DNA of 64,000 bases from Oceanobacillus oncorhynchi (lineage in GTDB: Bacteria > Bacillota > Bacilli > Bacillales > Amphibacillaceae). Shown here piece by piece: positions 34,903-44,831 of the stretch (within the stretch, counting starts at the first letter, position 1; each line of letters begins with the position of its first letter). Below the pieces are notes generated by a model. It was not told the origin of the DNA, did not search any database, and saw nothing but the letters and a program-made list of their open reading frames with translations. The DNA is taken from NCBI RefSeq assembly GCF_000821065.1, contig NZ_CDGG01000001.1:1054001-1118000 (forward strand). Direction: 5' to 3'. The translations under genes and the position numbers were made by a program.

Positions 34903-35355
34903 ATGGTTACTGTTAAAATGTTAAAGCCTTATTATGTAAAGACAGAAGAGAAATATATCCGGATTATTTTAGCATATCAATACTTCTCTATTATCATGAA
35001 TAAGAAGGTATATCAATTTATCCCTGTAAAATCTACGGAAGTTCGTATTAATCGCAAGACGAAAAAAATTGAGAATGTCGATGATGTCTTTGCTTTTCAA
35101 AAAGGCAAAGAAGTACTCACTATCTCCATGTCACAATTGATTTCGATTCCCGGCTTTTTGGAAATGCTTCACCGTATTGCAGAATCCTATTATTTACCTG
35201 AAGATTCGCAGGAGGTTTCCGAACAGCAAAAGGCTTTAGACCAGGTGATAGCAGAAATGGAGTATGAAAATGTCAGAAGGCTGATTGATAAAGCGATTGA
35301 TAACGATGATAAAGAAACATTCTTAGAATTAACAAGTGCCTTAAACAATCAATAA
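34903..35355 (+). CDS. IDEAL-domain protein
   Basis: A 150-residue protein. The last 40 residues (VRRLIDKAIDNDDKETFLELTSALNN) fit the short IDEAL domain found in Bacillus proteins such as YpiB. The N-terminal 100 residues (basic, beta-rich by appearance, with KYIRIILAYQYFSIIMNKKVY) are not a family I recognise. GGGGGG precedes the ATG. It ends at a bidirectional terminator facing the penicillin-binding protein gene. Function unknown. Confidence 0.8.
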   Translation: MVTVKMLKPYYVKTEEKYIRIILAYQYFSIIMNKKVYQFIPVKSTEVRINRKTKKIENVDDVFAFQKGKEVLTISMSQLISIPGFLEMLHRIAESYYLPEDSQEVSEQQKALDQVIAEMEYENVRRLIDKAIDNDDKETFLELTSALNNQ

Positions 35356-35423
35356 AATGACTATATTTCCATTTCAGCTGTTTGACAGATGCTATTCTGT
35401 TAAATGGCTTTCTTTTGCTTATA

Positions 35424-35466
35424 AAAAAAGGGTTTGAGCACTGGTATTGTTGCTCAAACCCTTTTT
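35424..35466. terminator. Bidirectional terminator between convergent genes
   Basis: AAAAAGGGTTTGAGCA pairs with TGCTCAAACCCTTTTT around a 10-nt loop, with A- and T-runs on the two sides. It serves the IDEAL-domain gene and the minus-strand PBP gene. Confidence 0.92.
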
Positions 35467-35478
35467 GCTATAGAAGCT

Positions 35479-37473
35479 CTACTCTTTAATATCCATTAAT
35501 ATTTCTGTAGCTTTCTCCACTCCGGAGCTGCGGTCATTGTTTTTGGTTCCTTCCACCATGATGGCGATCATGAGATCTTGATCATCTGTCGGGTAGCCGA
35601 CAAACCAGCTATTTTCATCTCCGCTGTCTTCTCCGGTTAATTTTAATTCGGCGGTACCTGTTTTACCTGAGATAGGAAAATCGGCTTCTTCAGCAGGTTT
35701 ACCAGTTCCTTCTGTGACCACATTACGAAGGGACTCTTGGATTTGATTCGCTTGTTCTTCCGTAACTAAGCCTTCTTTCCAAAACTGCCCGGTTTCTTCA
35801 TCTGTTAATAATGTCGGCTGTATCATATCTCCATTATTCAAGAAGGCGGAATAAGTAGTTGCCAGATGCAGCGCGCTCATTTCAATTTCACCTTGTCCAT
35901 AGCTTGTGTGTGCCAGTAAATAATTGTCGTCTAACTCACCTGAATTAGAAATGGTAGAATCTGAAACCGGATAGGTGTATGGGAATTCTTCTCCAACTCC
36001 AAATTCATGCAGCCCTTTAACAAAAGCATCTCCGCCCATTTCAACGGCTTTCATTGCAAAGTAAATATTATCTGAACGAACCAGGGCATCATCTAAATCC
36101 ACAGGTCCGTCGGAGGTCGATACACGTGTTACATTGTAATCCTCCCATTGCAATCCATCAATTTCAATGCCTTCATCGTATTCAATCGTACCGTTTTTCA
36201 GCCCGATTGCGCCAGTGACCGGTTTAATAACAGAACCAGGCGCAAACGTGGAGGAAGAACGATTCAGCATAGGCTGTAACTCATCCTCTTCCATATCTGC
36301 CCAATAATTTGGGGCAGTGCCATAAAGAATATCGTTTGGATCAAAAGACGGGCTGCTGACTAAGGCTAATGTTTCCCCCGTTTTTGGATCGATGACAGCT
36401 GCATTGCCAGGCTCCTCATCAAATCCTTGAAAAACATCATCCTGAATATTGATATCAATTGTTACTGTAATATTCTCTCCGTCTACTGCTTCTGTTTCAG
36501 CTAAAGTCACATCTTCTCCGTCATCTTTTGTTACTTGAATCGTCGCTCCTTTTTTACCGCGAAGCTCTTCTTCAAATAAACTTTCTAATCCCCGTGCTCC
36601 GATTCTGTCAGAAGAAGTGTATTCTGTCGGGTCTAGCTCTTCCAAATCCTCTGCATTTACGGAGCGGAGATAACCTACTAAGTGAGCAGTTATTTCGCCT
36701 TCTGGATAAACCCTGCCGTTTATTTCACGATAGGAAACGCCATCGATTGCATTTAACTCCTGTACGGTATCTGAATCATCTGGGAGGATGGTTTTCAGCG
36801 GAACAAATAAATCATCTTCCACCCATTCTGCTTCGATACTGGAATTAATAGAGTCGACAGACATTCCGAGTAAACGGGCTATTTCTTCGCGCTTTGCTTC
36901 ATTTTCTCCCAATTCACTCGGGATAACTCCAAATTCGTATACGGTATCATTGATTGCCAGTGGCATCTGATTTTTGTCAAGGATTTCTCCTCTTTCCGGC
37001 TCGTTGGTAGAAATGCGGATTTCTCCGCCATCTGCAAGATCAGGGAAGATAAAGCCGGAATCCCAATTGATCAGCCAGCTGTCTTCTTCATCTTCCTTTT
37101 CGATTAAAGTCAGTTCTGCCTGGTAATCAAATGAAATTTCACCGGCGATTGTGTTCATGCTAACAGTGAAGGGAATCGTTGCTATGCCGTCGTCATATGC
37201 GTTAGCGACTTCTCTTTCCTCTAATTGCTGTATATTTATTTCAATATCCGTAGCAGCAATATCATCATATAATTTTCCTAAGCGCAGAGCGGACTCTTCT
37301 TCGCTATATGTATCTTTTGTTTCCTGAGAAAAAAGATGATACAGAGATTCATAGTCTCCTTCTTCTACTGCTTCTGCATATTGATTTAACGTATTTGTCG
37401 GGTCGGTTTGTTCTTCAGAGCACCCGGCTAACAGGGCGATAAAAAGAATCATCCATAAACTTTTTTTCCACAT
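35479..37473 (-). CDS. pbpC: Class B penicillin-binding protein, PBP3/MecA-like lipoprotein
   Basis: A 664-residue transpeptidase. A lipoprotein signal ends at LLAGC (Cys18). An NTF2-like MecA N-terminal domain follows (about 25-145), then a dimerisation region (about 155-320) and the transpeptidase domain with SVIK (Ser414, Lys417), SDN (467-469) and KTGTAE (604-609). Length and layout equal B. subtilis PBP3 (PbpC). It crosslinks peptidoglycan outside the membrane. It is a single gene transcribed against its right-hand neighbours. Confidence 0.93.
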   Translation of the reverse strand: MWKKSLWMILFIALLAGCSEEQTDPTNTLNQYAEAVEEGDYESLYHLFSQETKDTYSEEESALRLGKLYDDIAATDIEINIQQLEEREVANAYDDGIATIPFTVSMNTIAGEISFDYQAELTLIEKEDEEDSWLINWDSGFIFPDLADGGEIRISTNEPERGEILDKNQMPLAINDTVYEFGVIPSELGENEAKREEIARLLGMSVDSINSSIEAEWVEDDLFVPLKTILPDDSDTVQELNAIDGVSYREINGRVYPEGEITAHLVGYLRSVNAEDLEELDPTEYTSSDRIGARGLESLFEEELRGKKGATIQVTKDDGEDVTLAETEAVDGENITVTIDINIQDDVFQGFDEEPGNAAVIDPKTGETLALVSSPSFDPNDILYGTAPNYWADMEEDELQPMLNRSSSTFAPGSVIKPVTGAIGLKNGTIEYDEGIEIDGLQWEDYNVTRVSTSDGPVDLDDALVRSDNIYFAMKAVEMGGDAFVKGLHEFGVGEEFPYTYPVSDSTISNSGELDDNYLLAHTSYGQGEIEMSALHLATTYSAFLNNGDMIQPTLLTDEETGQFWKEGLVTEEQANQIQESLRNVVTEGTGKPAEEADFPISGKTGTAELKLTGEDSGDENSWFVGYPTDDQDLMIAIMVEGTKNNDRSSGVEKATEILMDIKE

Positions 37474-37611
37474 TTTCTAACCCCCATTAAAAAATATCTC
37501 TTTACGTAAAAGTATACCACGTTCTACATTTTTTTTAGAAAAATAGATAGAATGACATGAAATTTTTAAAAGTATATTGATCCAATCAGAAAAAGGAAGA
37601 GACTGTGTGAA

Positions 37612-37647
37612 AAAACGTCACGCTGTATATTTACCAGGTGACGTTTT
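37612..37647 (-). terminator. Terminator of the LCP gene
   Basis: AAAACGTCAC (37612-37621) pairs with GTGACGTTTT (37638-37647). Read on the minus strand, the stem ends in a T-run, 70 bp after the LCP stop codon. Confidence 0.8.
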
Positions 37648-37718
37648 GTTTTCCAATTGGAATCAGCTGTCTGCAGTTCTGAAATCTATGAAAAAAGTTT
37701 CAGTAATGACACATTTCT

Positions 37719-38681
37719 TTATTTTTGTTCCATATGGTCGGTAATCGTTGAGCGGATACGGTTAAATTCATCATCAGGTACCACATAATACCAAACTCCG
37801 CCGATGGTTTGACCGTCTCCTTCTATTTCCATTGTTTCGACATTATTTCTTGTTCCGCTATAGTCTGTAAATAATGTTTGCAACCGTTTCATATCTAAAT
37901 CCGTTTGGACATTATTTCCTAAGATGTCCAGGATGTTGCCTGCTTTGGTAATGCTTGAAAAGCTGGCTGCTTCATCCATTGCAGCAACGATAACATTACG
38001 TTGGCGTTCATTTCTTCCCATATCACCGCGGCTGTCTTCTTTTCTCATGCGGATATAAGAAAGAGCTTCCTCGCCATTTAAAGTGAGATTTCCTTCGCTG
38101 AAATCATGCCCGTCTTGAGAAAAAGCTGTGCTGTTTTGAACAGTAACGCCGCCTAATGCATCAATACCTTGCTGGAAACCTTCCATATTCACACGTACAT
38201 AGGAGTGGATAGGCAAATCAAAGGCTTCTTCTACTGTTTCCACAGATAATTCAGTACCGCCTCCTGTTTGAGCAGCTTCACCAAATGCATACGCATGGTT
38301 GATTTTATCCATTCCCCGATCCGGGATATTTACATAGGTATCACGAGGAATACTTAACATAAGCATGGAGTCGGTTCTTGGATTTAAGGAAAGCAGTATC
38401 ATCGTATCCGAACGTCCGACATCGCCATCCCGTTCATCTACTCCCAGAAGCAGAATGTTAACTGCATCTGAATCGCTATAGAGCCGGTTGATTTCATCCT
38501 GCCGTTCAGGGTCATTATCTCTTTCTAATGGACTATGCATCGATTCAACAACCTTGCCAACCTGATTCCACACAAAAAAGGCCCCGCCGCCGACGACTAA
38601 AATGAAAAACAGTATGATTCCACCAACAATAAATGGCCATTTTTTTCTTTTACGACTTCTATCATTTAATCTGGACACCAA
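37719..38681 (-). CDS. tagU: LytR-CpsA-Psr (LCP) family protein, TagU-like
   Basis: A 320-residue protein with a basic N-terminus, one membrane helix (residues about 15-37, WPFIVGGIILFFILVVGGGA) and an extracellular LCP domain (NILLLGVDERD, RSDTMILLSLNP, DRGMDKINHAYAFG, SYIRMRK). LCP enzymes attach teichoic acids and other polymers to peptidoglycan. Neighbourhood with yvyE matches the tagU locus of B. subtilis. The start is TTG 38681, or GTG one codon later, behind AGGAG. Confidence 0.9.
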   Translation of the reverse strand: MVSRLNDRSRKRKKWPFIVGGIILFFILVVGGGAFFVWNQVGKVVESMHSPLERDNDPERQDEINRLYSDSDAVNILLLGVDERDGDVGRSDTMILLSLNPRTDSMLMLSIPRDTYVNIPDRGMDKINHAYAFGEAAQTGGGTELSVETVEEAFDLPIHSYVRVNMEGFQQGIDALGGVTVQNSTAFSQDGHDFSEGNLTLNGEEALSYIRMRKEDSRGDMGRNERQRNVIVAAMDEAASFSSITKAGNILDILGNNVQTDLDMKRLQTLFTDYSGTRNNVETMEIEGDGQTIGGVWYYVVPDDEFNRIRSTITDHMEQK

Positions 38682-39089
38682 TATATTCTCCTCTATTCTT
38701 TCCTTAATTTAAACAAATTTTTACTAATTGTCAGGAAAAATAAATCTGTAATAGATTATATCGAAAATTAGATAAATCGTCTATGTTTAAAACAAATTTT
38801 GTGCGTACTATTTCTCCTGAGGGTAGGACTTTTGATTCGCTGTGAGATTTGAATTAGCTGTAAAGAGGAGTTTTGACGGGGGGGTTACGCCTTTGAATAG
38901 ATGAAATCGCTGTCATTTATGAATCTATCAAAAGAGTTAAAAAATTTATCGAAATTAGTAGACAACGCTTCTATTTTTATATAGAATTACGTTTAGTAAG
39001 AAAATTCATCTTAGAGTGCAATATTACATATTTGCATGTAGAGTATAGGTTAACGACTTTTAGAAAAAATATTTAAAGGCGGTAGATGA
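38682..39089. other. Divergent intergenic region, promoters not resolved
   Basis: This 408-bp gap must hold the promoters of the LCP gene (left) and of a small ORF (right). It includes a run of seven G near 38878-38884. I see no convincing ORF, terminator or consensus promoter pair. Confidence 0.5.
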
Positions 39090-39242
39090 ATGGGCAGAGA
39101 GCAAGAACAGTATCAGAAGATATTGAAACGGGTTATTCATGATACGGAAAATCAAAAAGTAAATTCAATGGATGAAATCATTCAATTACTTATTAAGGAA
39201 TTATCATTAAATACGACCACAAACATAAAAAGAAGTTATTAA
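39090..39242 (+). CDS. Small hypothetical protein, 50 residues
   Basis: ATG 39090 follows AAAGGCGG with 7-base spacing and opens a 50-codon frame ending TAA, directly before a terminator. The product (start MGREQEQYQKILKRVIHD) is highly charged and predicted helical, without Cys or a membrane segment. I do not recognise its family. Ribosome site, position and terminator make it likely to be real. Confidence 0.6.
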   Translation: MGREQEQYQKILKRVIHDTENQKVNSMDEIIQLLIKELSLNTTTNIKRSY

Positions 39243-39246
39243 ATAA

Positions 39247-39286
39247 AAACTCTGTCGGATTATCGAGCAATCTGACAGAGTTTTTT
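39247..39286. terminator. Bidirectional terminator between the small ORF and yvyE
   Basis: AAACTCTGTC + GATT pairs with AATC + GACAGAGTTT around a short loop, ending in seven T. It lies between the convergent small ORF and yvyE. Confidence 0.9.
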
Positions 39287-39288
39287 TA

Positions 39289-39939
39289 TTATGAAGGCGT
39301 ATCCTCTACATCGATGTCGACATATTTCTGGCCGAGCAGTTCGAATGCTGCTTGCGCATTTGTCATTTCCGTTATCCAATCTTGGAAAGTATCGGTTTCT
39401 TCCGTTTTGACATAAATAATAAATGCGACATTCTCAAGATAATGAATGTCCTCCAAAAGATATTTGGACTGCTGACGAATTTCGTTTTCCAGCTTGCCGA
39501 GCAGTGTATATTCGACAGTGACGGAAACACCTTGCATCAGTTCTCTGCGGACGATTCCGGTCGTTTGGATGCCTTGTGTGGTTGCTGAGCCATAAGCACG
39601 GATAAGCCCGCCGGCTCCCAGTTTGATTCCTCCAAAATATCTTGTCACGACCACAGCAGTATCCTTTAATCCTTTTTTCTTCAATACTTCTAACATTGGG
39701 ACACCAGCTGTTCCGCTTGGTTCACCGTCATCATTCGCTTTTTGGATATAATCGGTTTCCCCGATAATATATGCGGAGCAATTATGTGTCGCATCCCGGT
39801 GTTCCTTTTTAATAGATTGAATAAATTCCTGTGCTTCCTCTTCTGATTCCACCCTTTTAACATTTGCGATAAAACGTGACTTTTGAATGGTTATTTCGTC
39901 TGTACCCTGTTTATTTACGGTATAATAAGTTGATAGCAT
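39289..39939 (-). CDS. yvyE: YvyE/YigZ (IMPACT) family protein
   Basis: A 216-residue protein with the IMPACT/UPF0029 N-terminal domain (KSRFIANVKRVESEEEAQ, then DATHNCSAYI, ANDDGEPSGTAG and VVTRYFGGIKLGAGGLIRAY) and a C-terminal DUF1949-type domain. The biological role is poorly defined. It sits between tagU and degS, as in B. subtilis. GAGGTGA precedes its ATG on the minus strand. Confidence 0.95.
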   Translation of the reverse strand: MLSTYYTVNKQGTDEITIQKSRFIANVKRVESEEEAQEFIQSIKKEHRDATHNCSAYIIGETDYIQKANDDGEPSGTAGVPMLEVLKKKGLKDTAVVVTRYFGGIKLGAGGLIRAYGSATTQGIQTTGIVRRELMQGVSVTVEYTLLGKLENEIRQQSKYLLEDIHYLENVAFIIYVKTEETDTFQDWITEMTNAQAAFELLGQKYVDIDVEDTPS

Positions 39940-40163
39940 TTTATTTTCACCTCATTATTTTAAGTATTACATAACATCCCTAAGGCATTGTAACCAGCTG
40001 TGTCTTTTGGGAATGCCGTTTAAGTCCGCTTGAGCAGCTGTTATCTTCGCTTCATATTTAATTTAACAGATATATACCGGATTTTGGTGAAATTAATTTT
40101 TAAATAACCTTATAAAACCAAGGAAAGCTACGAATAATTATAACATAGGTTGGTGAGTTTCTT

Positions 40164-41303
40164 ATGACAATAAGATTAAGCAGTCAAGCGATAGATAACA
40201 TTGTAGAGAATGTAATGCAGATGGTAAACCAGAGTAAGGATGAAGTATTTGAAATGACCGAGGAAGGCAGAAAAGAGTATGAATACCTTTCTGGGGAATT
40301 AGAATCAACGAAAAAGAAAGTAAAGGAATATATCAAAAACGGTGATCAGTTAGAGAACGAAGTCAAAAATCACCGTAAGAAGCTTGCTGCAGTCAGCAGA
40401 GACTTTATGAAATACTCTGAGGAAGAAGTGCGGAAGGTTTATGAAAAAACACATGATCTGCAAACAAAATTAGTCATTATGCGCGAAGAGGAAAAACTGT
40501 TAAGGAAGCGGCGTGATGAGATAGAGCTCAGATTGACAAATCTTACACATATATTGCAACGCGGAGAAGAGCTTACCGCTAAAATGACGGTTATTTTTAA
40601 TTTTATGATGGATGACATGAAACAGGTCAATGAGATGATTGAAGATGCCAGAGAAAAACAGGAATTTGGTTTGAAAATCATTGAAGCACAAGAAGAGGAA
40701 AGGAAGAAGCTTTCCCGGGAAATCCACGATGGACCGGCTCAAATGCTGGCTAATGTCTTGTTACGGTCCGATATTTTGGACTATGTCATAAAAAAAGGGT
40801 CGCCAGAAGAAGTGAGCAAAGAAATTAAATCGCTGCGAAAAAATGTTCGTGCTTCTTTACAGGAGGTGCGGAGAATTATCTATGACCTGCGTCCAATGGC
40901 CTTGGATGATTTGGGACTTATCCCGACAATCCGGAAATATGTTGACAGATTGACCGAATATCATAATATTCATGTAGATTTTATTGTATTTGGGAAAGAA
41001 AAAAGATTAGATTCCAAATATGAGGTTGCTTTGTTCCGGCTAATGCAGGAGGCTGCGCAGAATGTGATAAAGCATAGTGAAGCAACAACAATCAAAGTGA
41101 AATTAGAAATTTTAAAAGATAGATTGATTCTGATTGTAGCCGATAACGGGAAAGGGTTTAATCCGGAAGAAAAAAGTGATAATTCCTTTGGATTAATCGG
41201 GATGAAAGAACGCGTGGAGATGCTTGACGGCAAGCTGGAAATCGTGACAGGGGAAGGAAAAGGAACAACGGTTACAATTAATGTTCCATATTCGTTAACT
41301 TAA
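40164..41303 (+). CDS. degS: Sensor histidine kinase DegS
   Basis: A 379-residue cytoplasmic kinase without membrane segments. A long coiled-coil sensor region (about 30-180) precedes the HisKA_3 domain with phospho-acceptor His188 (SREIHDGPAQMLANV), then the ATPase (DNGKGFNPEE, FGLIGMKERV). Length and motifs match B. subtilis DegS. It phosphorylates DegU, encoded 250 bp downstream, and controls exoenzymes, competence and motility. Confidence 0.97.
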   Translation: MTIRLSSQAIDNIVENVMQMVNQSKDEVFEMTEEGRKEYEYLSGELESTKKKVKEYIKNGDQLENEVKNHRKKLAAVSRDFMKYSEEEVRKVYEKTHDLQTKLVIMREEEKLLRKRRDEIELRLTNLTHILQRGEELTAKMTVIFNFMMDDMKQVNEMIEDAREKQEFGLKIIEAQEEERKKLSREIHDGPAQMLANVLLRSDILDYVIKKGSPEEVSKEIKSLRKNVRASLQEVRRIIYDLRPMALDDLGLIPTIRKYVDRLTEYHNIHVDFIVFGKEKRLDSKYEVALFRLMQEAAQNVIKHSEATTIKVKLEILKDRLILIVADNGKGFNPEEKSDNSFGLIGMKERVEMLDGKLEIVTGEGKGTTVTINVPYSLT

Positions 41304-41559
41304 GTATATAATGAAAAAGAGATATTGTAGAAAAAAAGAGCTTTTTGCAGAAAAGTAGAAAGTATCTGGATTTTTTCATAGGGGTGTCATCATTCATAAA
41401 TAAATAAGCTGTTAAAAATAGTTTGAGCTGAAATGAGACAATAATGATGAAATATACTACAATAGACTTATTTAATCTAGAGAAAACTATCTATCTATTA
41501 ATGATGAAGACAACATGACAGTTCAATTAGTATCATTTAGTAGAAAAGGAGATATATAT

Positions 41560-42252
41560 ATGGACGCACAAAAAGAAGTAAATATCGTATTAATTGATGA
41601 CCACAAATTATTTCGCGAAGGTGTCAAACGAATTTTAGAATTCGAACCGGCATTTAAGGTAGTTGCAGAAGCGGATGACGGAACGGATGCAGCTAATCTT
41701 GTAAGAGATAATAATCCGGATGTTGTGTTAATGGATATCAATATGCCTAAAATTAACGGGGTACAGGCAACTGCTGACTTACTGAGACAATTTCCGCATA
41801 CAAAAATAATCATTCTATCTATCCATGATGATGAAAATTATGTGACACATGCTTTGAAAACGGGGGCGCAAGGCTATCTGCTAAAAGAGATGGATGCAGA
41901 AGCACTTGTTGAAGCAATTAAAGTAGTTAGCGAGGGCGGTTCTTATTTACATCCGCGCATTACACATAATTTAGTAAAAGAGTATCGACGTCTGGCACGG
42001 GAAAATACTTCCAGTCTGGCAAACAGACATGTAGAGCACCGCAAGCCGCTTCATTTATTGACAAGACGTGAATGTCAGGTGCTGCAGCTGCTGGCAGAGG
42101 GGAAAAGCAACCGTGCTGTAGCAGAGTCGCTTTATATCAGTGAAAAAACAGTAAAAAACCATGTAAGTAATATTCTTCAAAAAATGAATGTGAATGATCG
42201 TACGCAGGCTGTTGTGTGTGCTATACGAAAAGGCTGGGTAGAGGTTATTTAA
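41560..42252 (+). CDS. degU: Response regulator DegU
   Basis: A 230-residue NarL/LuxR-type regulator. ATG 41560 follows AAAAGGAGAT; the extension to 41515 lacks a ribosome site. The receiver domain has acidic pocket LIDDHKLF and phospho-acceptor Asp59 (VVLMDINMP). The C-terminal helix-turn-helix is [23 protein letters not shown]...[12 protein letters not shown], quoted in parts. The partner kinase is DegS. Competence (comF) and flagellar genes follow, both known DegU targets in Bacillus. Confidence 0.97.
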   Translation: MDAQKEVNIVLIDDHKLFREGVKRILEFEPAFKVVAEADDGTDAANLVRDNNPDVVLMDINMPKINGVQATADLLRQFPHTKIIILSIHDDENYVTHALKTGAQGYLLKEMDAEALVEAIKVVSEGGSYLHPRITHNLVKEYRRLARENTSSLANRHVEHRKPLHLLTRRECQVLQLLAEGKSNRAVAESLYISEKTVKNHVSNILQKMNVNDRTQAVVCAIRKGWVEVI

Positions 42253-42263
42253 TTATAATAAAC

Positions 42264-42302
42264 AAAAAAGCGTCCTGATTGAGTCTGTCAGGGCGCTTTT
42301 TT
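42264..42302 (+). terminator. Terminator after degU
   Basis: AAAAAAGCG + CCTG pairs with CAGG + CGCTTTTTT with one G-T pair in between. Confidence 0.9.
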
Positions 42303-42482
42303 CCCTCTGGGCAAGCAGAATCTCTCATTTCTTCATAATGGTGAGGAGAGACGTTCATCTTGCCGGAAAGCATTCGATTTTTACAGCCGTTTCGTGTAGA
42401 ATAATGTCAAGTAAGCCGTTTTCTATGAGGATATACAGAAACAAGACAGTATAGTAACAGAAAAGAAAAGGGGTAATTGCCT

Positions 42483-43325
42483 ATGAAAGTTGCTGTTATG
42501 ACAGATAGTACAGCATATATTACGCCGGAAGAACGGGAGAAATATAATATTCATATGGTTCCGTTAAGTGTCAATTTCCCGGATGGATCCTATCGTGAAG
42601 AATTAGATATTACCACGGAGGAGTTTTACCGGAAGCTTGCTGACGCCAAAGAATTGCCAAGTACCTCACAGCCGTCTGTCGGCGAGATGACGAAAAAATT
42701 AGAAGCATTAGCAGAAGACTATGACGCTGTTATTTCGGTTCATTTATCGAGCGGAATAAGCGGAACCTATCAGACCATGGTAAGTACAGGTGACATGGTG
42801 GAAGGAATCGATGTGTATGCCTACGATTCGGAAATCAGCTGTATGCTGCAGGGCTTTTATGTGCTTGAAGCTGCGGCAATGGCTCAAAATGGAGCATCCG
42901 CAGAGGCTATTTTAGCGAGATTGGATGAAATAAAAAAATCAGCCCGCGCTTATTTTATGGTGGATGATTTAACGAACCTCCAAAAAGGCGGAAGATTATC
43001 GAATGCCCAAGCGATATTAGGAAGTCTGTTACAAATCAAGCCGATTCTTCATTTTGAGGATAAGCTGATTGTTCCTTTTGAAAAAATCCGCACGAAGAAA
43101 AAAGCGATATCCCGCATCCTTGCCATGCTGGAAGAAGAGGTTGACGGAGGCAAGGAACTGCGCGTAGTGTTTATTCATGGAAATGACCGTTCTTATGCCG
43201 AGAAGCTCGAAGCGGATTTTAAAGAAAAACATTCGGAAATCGAAACATCTATCAGTTATTTTGGACCTGTTATTGGTACGCATCTCGGACAAGGCGCTGT
43301 TGGCGTCGCTTGGTATAAAAAATAG
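42483..43325 (+). CDS. degV: DegV family fatty-acid-binding protein
   Basis: A 280-residue DegV protein (VAVMTDSTAYI at the start, SVHLSSGISGTYQTM, DDLTNLQKGGRLS). Family members bind fatty acids, and some act as FakB-type subunits of fatty acid kinase. ATG 42483 follows AAAGGGG with normal spacing. Placement between degU and comFA is as in B. subtilis. Confidence 0.95.
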   Translation: MKVAVMTDSTAYITPEEREKYNIHMVPLSVNFPDGSYREELDITTEEFYRKLADAKELPSTSQPSVGEMTKKLEALAEDYDAVISVHLSSGISGTYQTMVSTGDMVEGIDVYAYDSEISCMLQGFYVLEAAAMAQNGASAEAILARLDEIKKSARAYFMVDDLTNLQKGGRLSNAQAILGSLLQIKPILHFEDKLIVPFEKIRTKKKAISRILAMLEEEVDGGKELRVVFIHGNDRSYAEKLEADFKEKHSEIETSISYFGPVIGTHLGQGAVGVAWYKK

Positions 43326-43328
43326 AAT

Positions 43329-43373
43329 AAAACTTCATTCAGCAGCAGAAAAGCGCACTGAATGAAGTTTTCT
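43329..43373 (+). terminator. Terminator after degV
   Basis: AAACTTCATTCAG (43329-43341) pairs perfectly with CTGAATGAAGTTT (43358-43370), followed by TCT. Confidence 0.75.
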
Positions 43374-43421
43374 GCTAAATAGATGCTTTTCCCCACAATT
43401 TACGGAGGTGTTATATTACGT

Positions 43422-44831
43422 ATGGACAAACAGATTCCCCTAACCCCTGCACTCCTCGCTCAGGCTTTATCCGGAAAACGATTATTAGAAGATGAAGTCC
43501 CCATACCTCAAGCCTGTTTTCAAGTACTCCGATCTACGAAGCAGCTCATTCCAATTCCTGCAATTGAAAATAATAAAGGAGCAGCAAAATGTACTCGCTG
43601 CGGCAATACAGCCATGCATTATTTTTCCGAATACTCTTGTGGAATTTGCCAGAAAACCCATTTATATTGCCGGAACTGTATCCAAATGGGAAGGATCAGC
43701 GAATGCAAGCCGTTGTATAGTTGGAATGGCGCAGAGGCACGGTGGCCGGTGCATGCCAATCCGTTAACCTGGGAAGGACAGTTAACGCCAGCTCAAAGCA
43801 GGGCTGCGGCGCACCTGGAGCAAGCCGTTAACGAAATAATTCCATCCTATCTATGCTGGGCTGTCTGCGGTGCCGGCAAAACAGAAATGCTGTTCCCGGC
43901 AATTACTGCGGCATTGAAGCGCGGGGATCGTGTTGCTCTGGCTTCTCCACGCGTCGATGTTATCCGGGAATTACTCCCCAGAATGAGACAGGCTTTTCAA
44001 AACATCACCATAGAAGCTCTTTATGGCGGCAGTGAGCAACGTACTGGCAGGTCCCAATTGATTTTAGCCACTACGCATCAACTGCTGCGCTATTATCAGG
44101 CATTTGATGTATTAATCATTGATGAGGTAGATGCTTTTCCCTATTATTTAGATAGAAGCCTGATGTATGCTGCCAAGCAAGCTGTTAAGAAGCAGGCTAC
44201 GACATTATACCTCACAGCCACCCCTCGTAAAAACTTCAGGCTGCAAATGAAGCTTGGAAAACTCCCGCATGTTTTTGTGCCTTTGCGTTACCATGGACAT
44301 CTTTTACCTGTCCCCAAATTTAAATTTTCCTTTTACCTTACCAGTCAGCTGACAAATAAAAAGCTTCCCCATGTCTTATTAAAATGGCTTACGCAGAGAA
44401 AAAATCCGAAGCGGCAGCTGCTGTTATTCGTGCCGGAAATCGTCATGGCAAAGGAATTAAAGGAAGTCATTTCCACTTCCCTGCTTGAAACCAATACGAT
44501 AGCAGCCGCAGAAGAATTAGAAATCGTTTTTGCGGCGGATCAGAATCGAGAAGAAAAAATCAACCAGTTCCGGGAAAAGAAATTACACGCCTTGATTACA
44601 ACAACAATCCTGGAAAGGGGAGTGACCTTTCCCTCTGTGGATGTAGTTGTGCTGGGTGCCGGCCATGAAGTATTTAATGAAGCTGCACTGGTGCAAATTG
44701 CTGGACGTGCCGGAAGAAGTGCGGATGACCCATCGGGAGAGGTTATCTTTTTCCATGATGGGAAAACATATGCCATGGAAAAAGCCAGGCAGATGATTTT
44801 AGATATGAATGCAAGGGGGAGAAAGCGTTGA
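43422..44831 (+). CDS. comFA: Competence helicase-like ATPase ComFA
   Basis: A 469-residue DEAD-box-type ATPase needed for uptake of transforming DNA. The N-terminus has a zinc-binding Cys cluster (Cys57, Cys60, Cys73, Cys76, then Cys83 and Cys86). Helicase motifs: Walker A CGAGKTE (149-155), DEVDAFPY, LTATPRK and IAGRAGRS. ATG 43422 is preceded by ACGGAGGTG. Its stop overlaps the comFC start. It works with ComFC at the inner face of the membrane. Confidence 0.95.
   Translation: MDKQIPLTPALLAQALSGKRLLEDEVPIPQACFQVLRSTKQLIPIPAIENNKGAAKCTRCGNTAMHYFSEYSCGICQKTHLYCRNCIQMGRISECKPLYSWNGAEARWPVHANPLTWEGQLTPAQSRAAAHLEQAVNEIIPSYLCWAVCGAGKTEMLFPAITAALKRGDRVALASPRVDVIRELLPRMRQAFQNITIEALYGGSEQRTGRSQLILATTHQLLRYYQAFDVLIIDEVDAFPYYLDRSLMYAAKQAVKKQATTLYLTATPRKNFRLQMKLGKLPHVFVPLRYHGHLLPVPKFKFSFYLTSQLTNKKLPHVLLKWLTQRKNPKRQLLLFVPEIVMAKELKEVISTSLLETNTIAAAEELEIVFAADQNREEKINQFREKKLHALITTTILERGVTFPSVDVVVLGAGHEVFNEAALVQIAGRAGRSADDPSGEVIFFHDGKTYAMEKARQMILDMNARGRKR

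Noticed and set aside
43326..43421. ComK box (AAAA-N5-TTTT pairs) before comFA
   Set aside because: A- and T-runs are present but not at the required spacing; they belong to the degV terminator.
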